Shown one piece after another: positions 5,697 through 5,895 of a stretch of 5,895 bases of DNA (position 1 is its first letter; each line of letters opens with the position of its first letter). The stretch covers positions 1 to 5,895 of the forward strand of contig CAMLFP010000349.1 of the NCBI GenBank assembly GCA_946479335.1, written 5' to 3'. This DNA is from an uncultured Archangium sp. Its GTDB lineage: Bacteria; Myxococcota; Myxococcia; Myxococcales; Myxococcaceae. Position numbers and translations under genes: made by a program. The notes beneath the pieces are model-generated. The model searched no databases. It was not told the DNA's origin and was given only the letters and a program-made list of their open reading frames with translations.

Positions 5697-5729
5697 AGCG
5701 CCGCGCGATGTCGCGGGCGCTCCACGACA
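5523..5729 (+). repeat. Tandem repeat unit 1: 3' end of the Hsp70-like gene plus 33 bases of flank
   Basis: This 207-base unit covers codons 446-502 of the Hsp70-like gene, its TGA (5694-5696) and 33 bases beyond. It recurs head-to-tail from 5730. GCGACCGACCG (5523-5533) is repeated exactly at 5730-5740, 207 bases on, and 21 of 22 bases of 5552-5573 match 5759-5780. Homology continues past the stop codon to about 5729, where unit 2 begins, so the two units abut. The intact copy encodes the last strands of the substrate-binding domain. Confidence 0.8.
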
Positions 5730-5895
5730 GCGACCGACCGTGGATGCATCGAGACGAGGCACGTGTCTGAAGCGTGGCGCTCCGTCAGCCGCACCTCGCG
5801 CATCGTCGCGGCCCTGGCCGGATGCAGTCGCAGATCTCGACCTGCGCCGCTGAAACCCCGTGCGATGACGCTCGCGCTCGGCGACACCGAGTGCG
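5730..5895 (+). repeat. Tandem repeat unit 2: decayed copy of the Hsp70-like gene 3' end (reaches the window edge)
   Basis: A shortened, diverged copy of the unit at 5523-5729. Matching blocks, counted by eye: 5730-5780 (41 of 51 bases), 5792-5810 (19 of 19 with 5630-5648), 5822-5833 (11 of 12 with 5658-5669), the block around the stop 5834-5854 (20 of 21 plus a one-base gap), and the post-stop flank 5854-5890 (28 of 37 with 5697-5733). Between blocks it has lost a net 45 bases, then 6 bases (TTGCAG), then 1 base. Its early part stays in the Hsp70 frame after the TGA (HVSEAWR, TSRIVA), but later indels break it, and no start codon context is present. It is best read as a non-functional duplication remnant. 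Confidence 0.82.

Noticed and set aside
4730..5887. Long open frame (385 codons) antisense to the Hsp70-like gene
   Set aside because: High-GC codon bias makes long antisense frames common opposite dnaK-type genes. Its translation is serine/arginine/threonine-rich with no domain, and the plus strand is unambiguously Hsp70.
5697..5895. Read-through of the Hsp70 TGA into an in-frame extension repeating HVSE-W and TSRIVA
   Set aside because: The frame is open to the window edge, but stop-free stretches of this length are usual at this GC content. Homology switches frame after indels, and copy 2 carries its own aligned TGA, so duplication followed by decay explains it better.

Overview
This window is high-GC bacterial DNA, densely packed with short operons. 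Its gene content fits the Myxococcota, probably a Myxococcus/Archangium-type relative: an ECF sigma factor with a zinc-finger anti-sigma factor, a stand-alone MshEN (c-di-GMP receptor) protein, a small lipoprotein and an Hsp70 paralog without a lid. That assignment is inferred from style and gene families, not from a database match. No RNA gene, CRISPR array, transposase or phage gene was found, and no gene-free stretch exceeds 300 bases.

Layout. (1) The left edge (1-129, minus) holds the first 43 codons of argC, an arginine biosynthesis gene. A rho-independent terminator (199-239) and a possible argC promoter (139-167) lie just upstream. (2) Positions 257-1801 (minus) form a compact three-gene operon: ECF sigma factor, membrane zinc-finger anti-sigma factor (start and stop overlap by 4 bases) and a secreted Spy/CpxP-like protein (1-base gap), ending at that terminator. 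(3) Reading the other way, 1881-2288 (+) encodes a small protein with a CBM21/CBM53-like carbohydrate-binding signature. (4) Positions 2290-3590 (minus) hold a membrane-anchored lytic transglycosylase followed by an MshEN-domain protein with no ATPase. (5) Positions 3684-4070 (minus) encode a predicted lipoprotein with a beta-rich domain. (6) Positions 4188-5696 (+) encode an Hsp70 family protein with a complete ATPase domain and a beta substrate-binding domain but no helical lid. (7) The last 199 bases carry a decayed tandem copy of the 3' end of that Hsp70 gene, including its stop codon and downstream flank.

How the genes work together. The sigma/anti-sigma/Spy-like operon reads as an envelope- or metal-stress signalling unit, similar in layout to the CnrYXH metal-sensing system. 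The transglycosylase/MshEN pair suggests peptidoglycan remodelling linked to c-di-GMP. The Hsp70, CBM and lipoprotein genes have no partner in view. The most unusual sequence-level observation is the 207-bp tandem duplication at the end of the Hsp70 gene.
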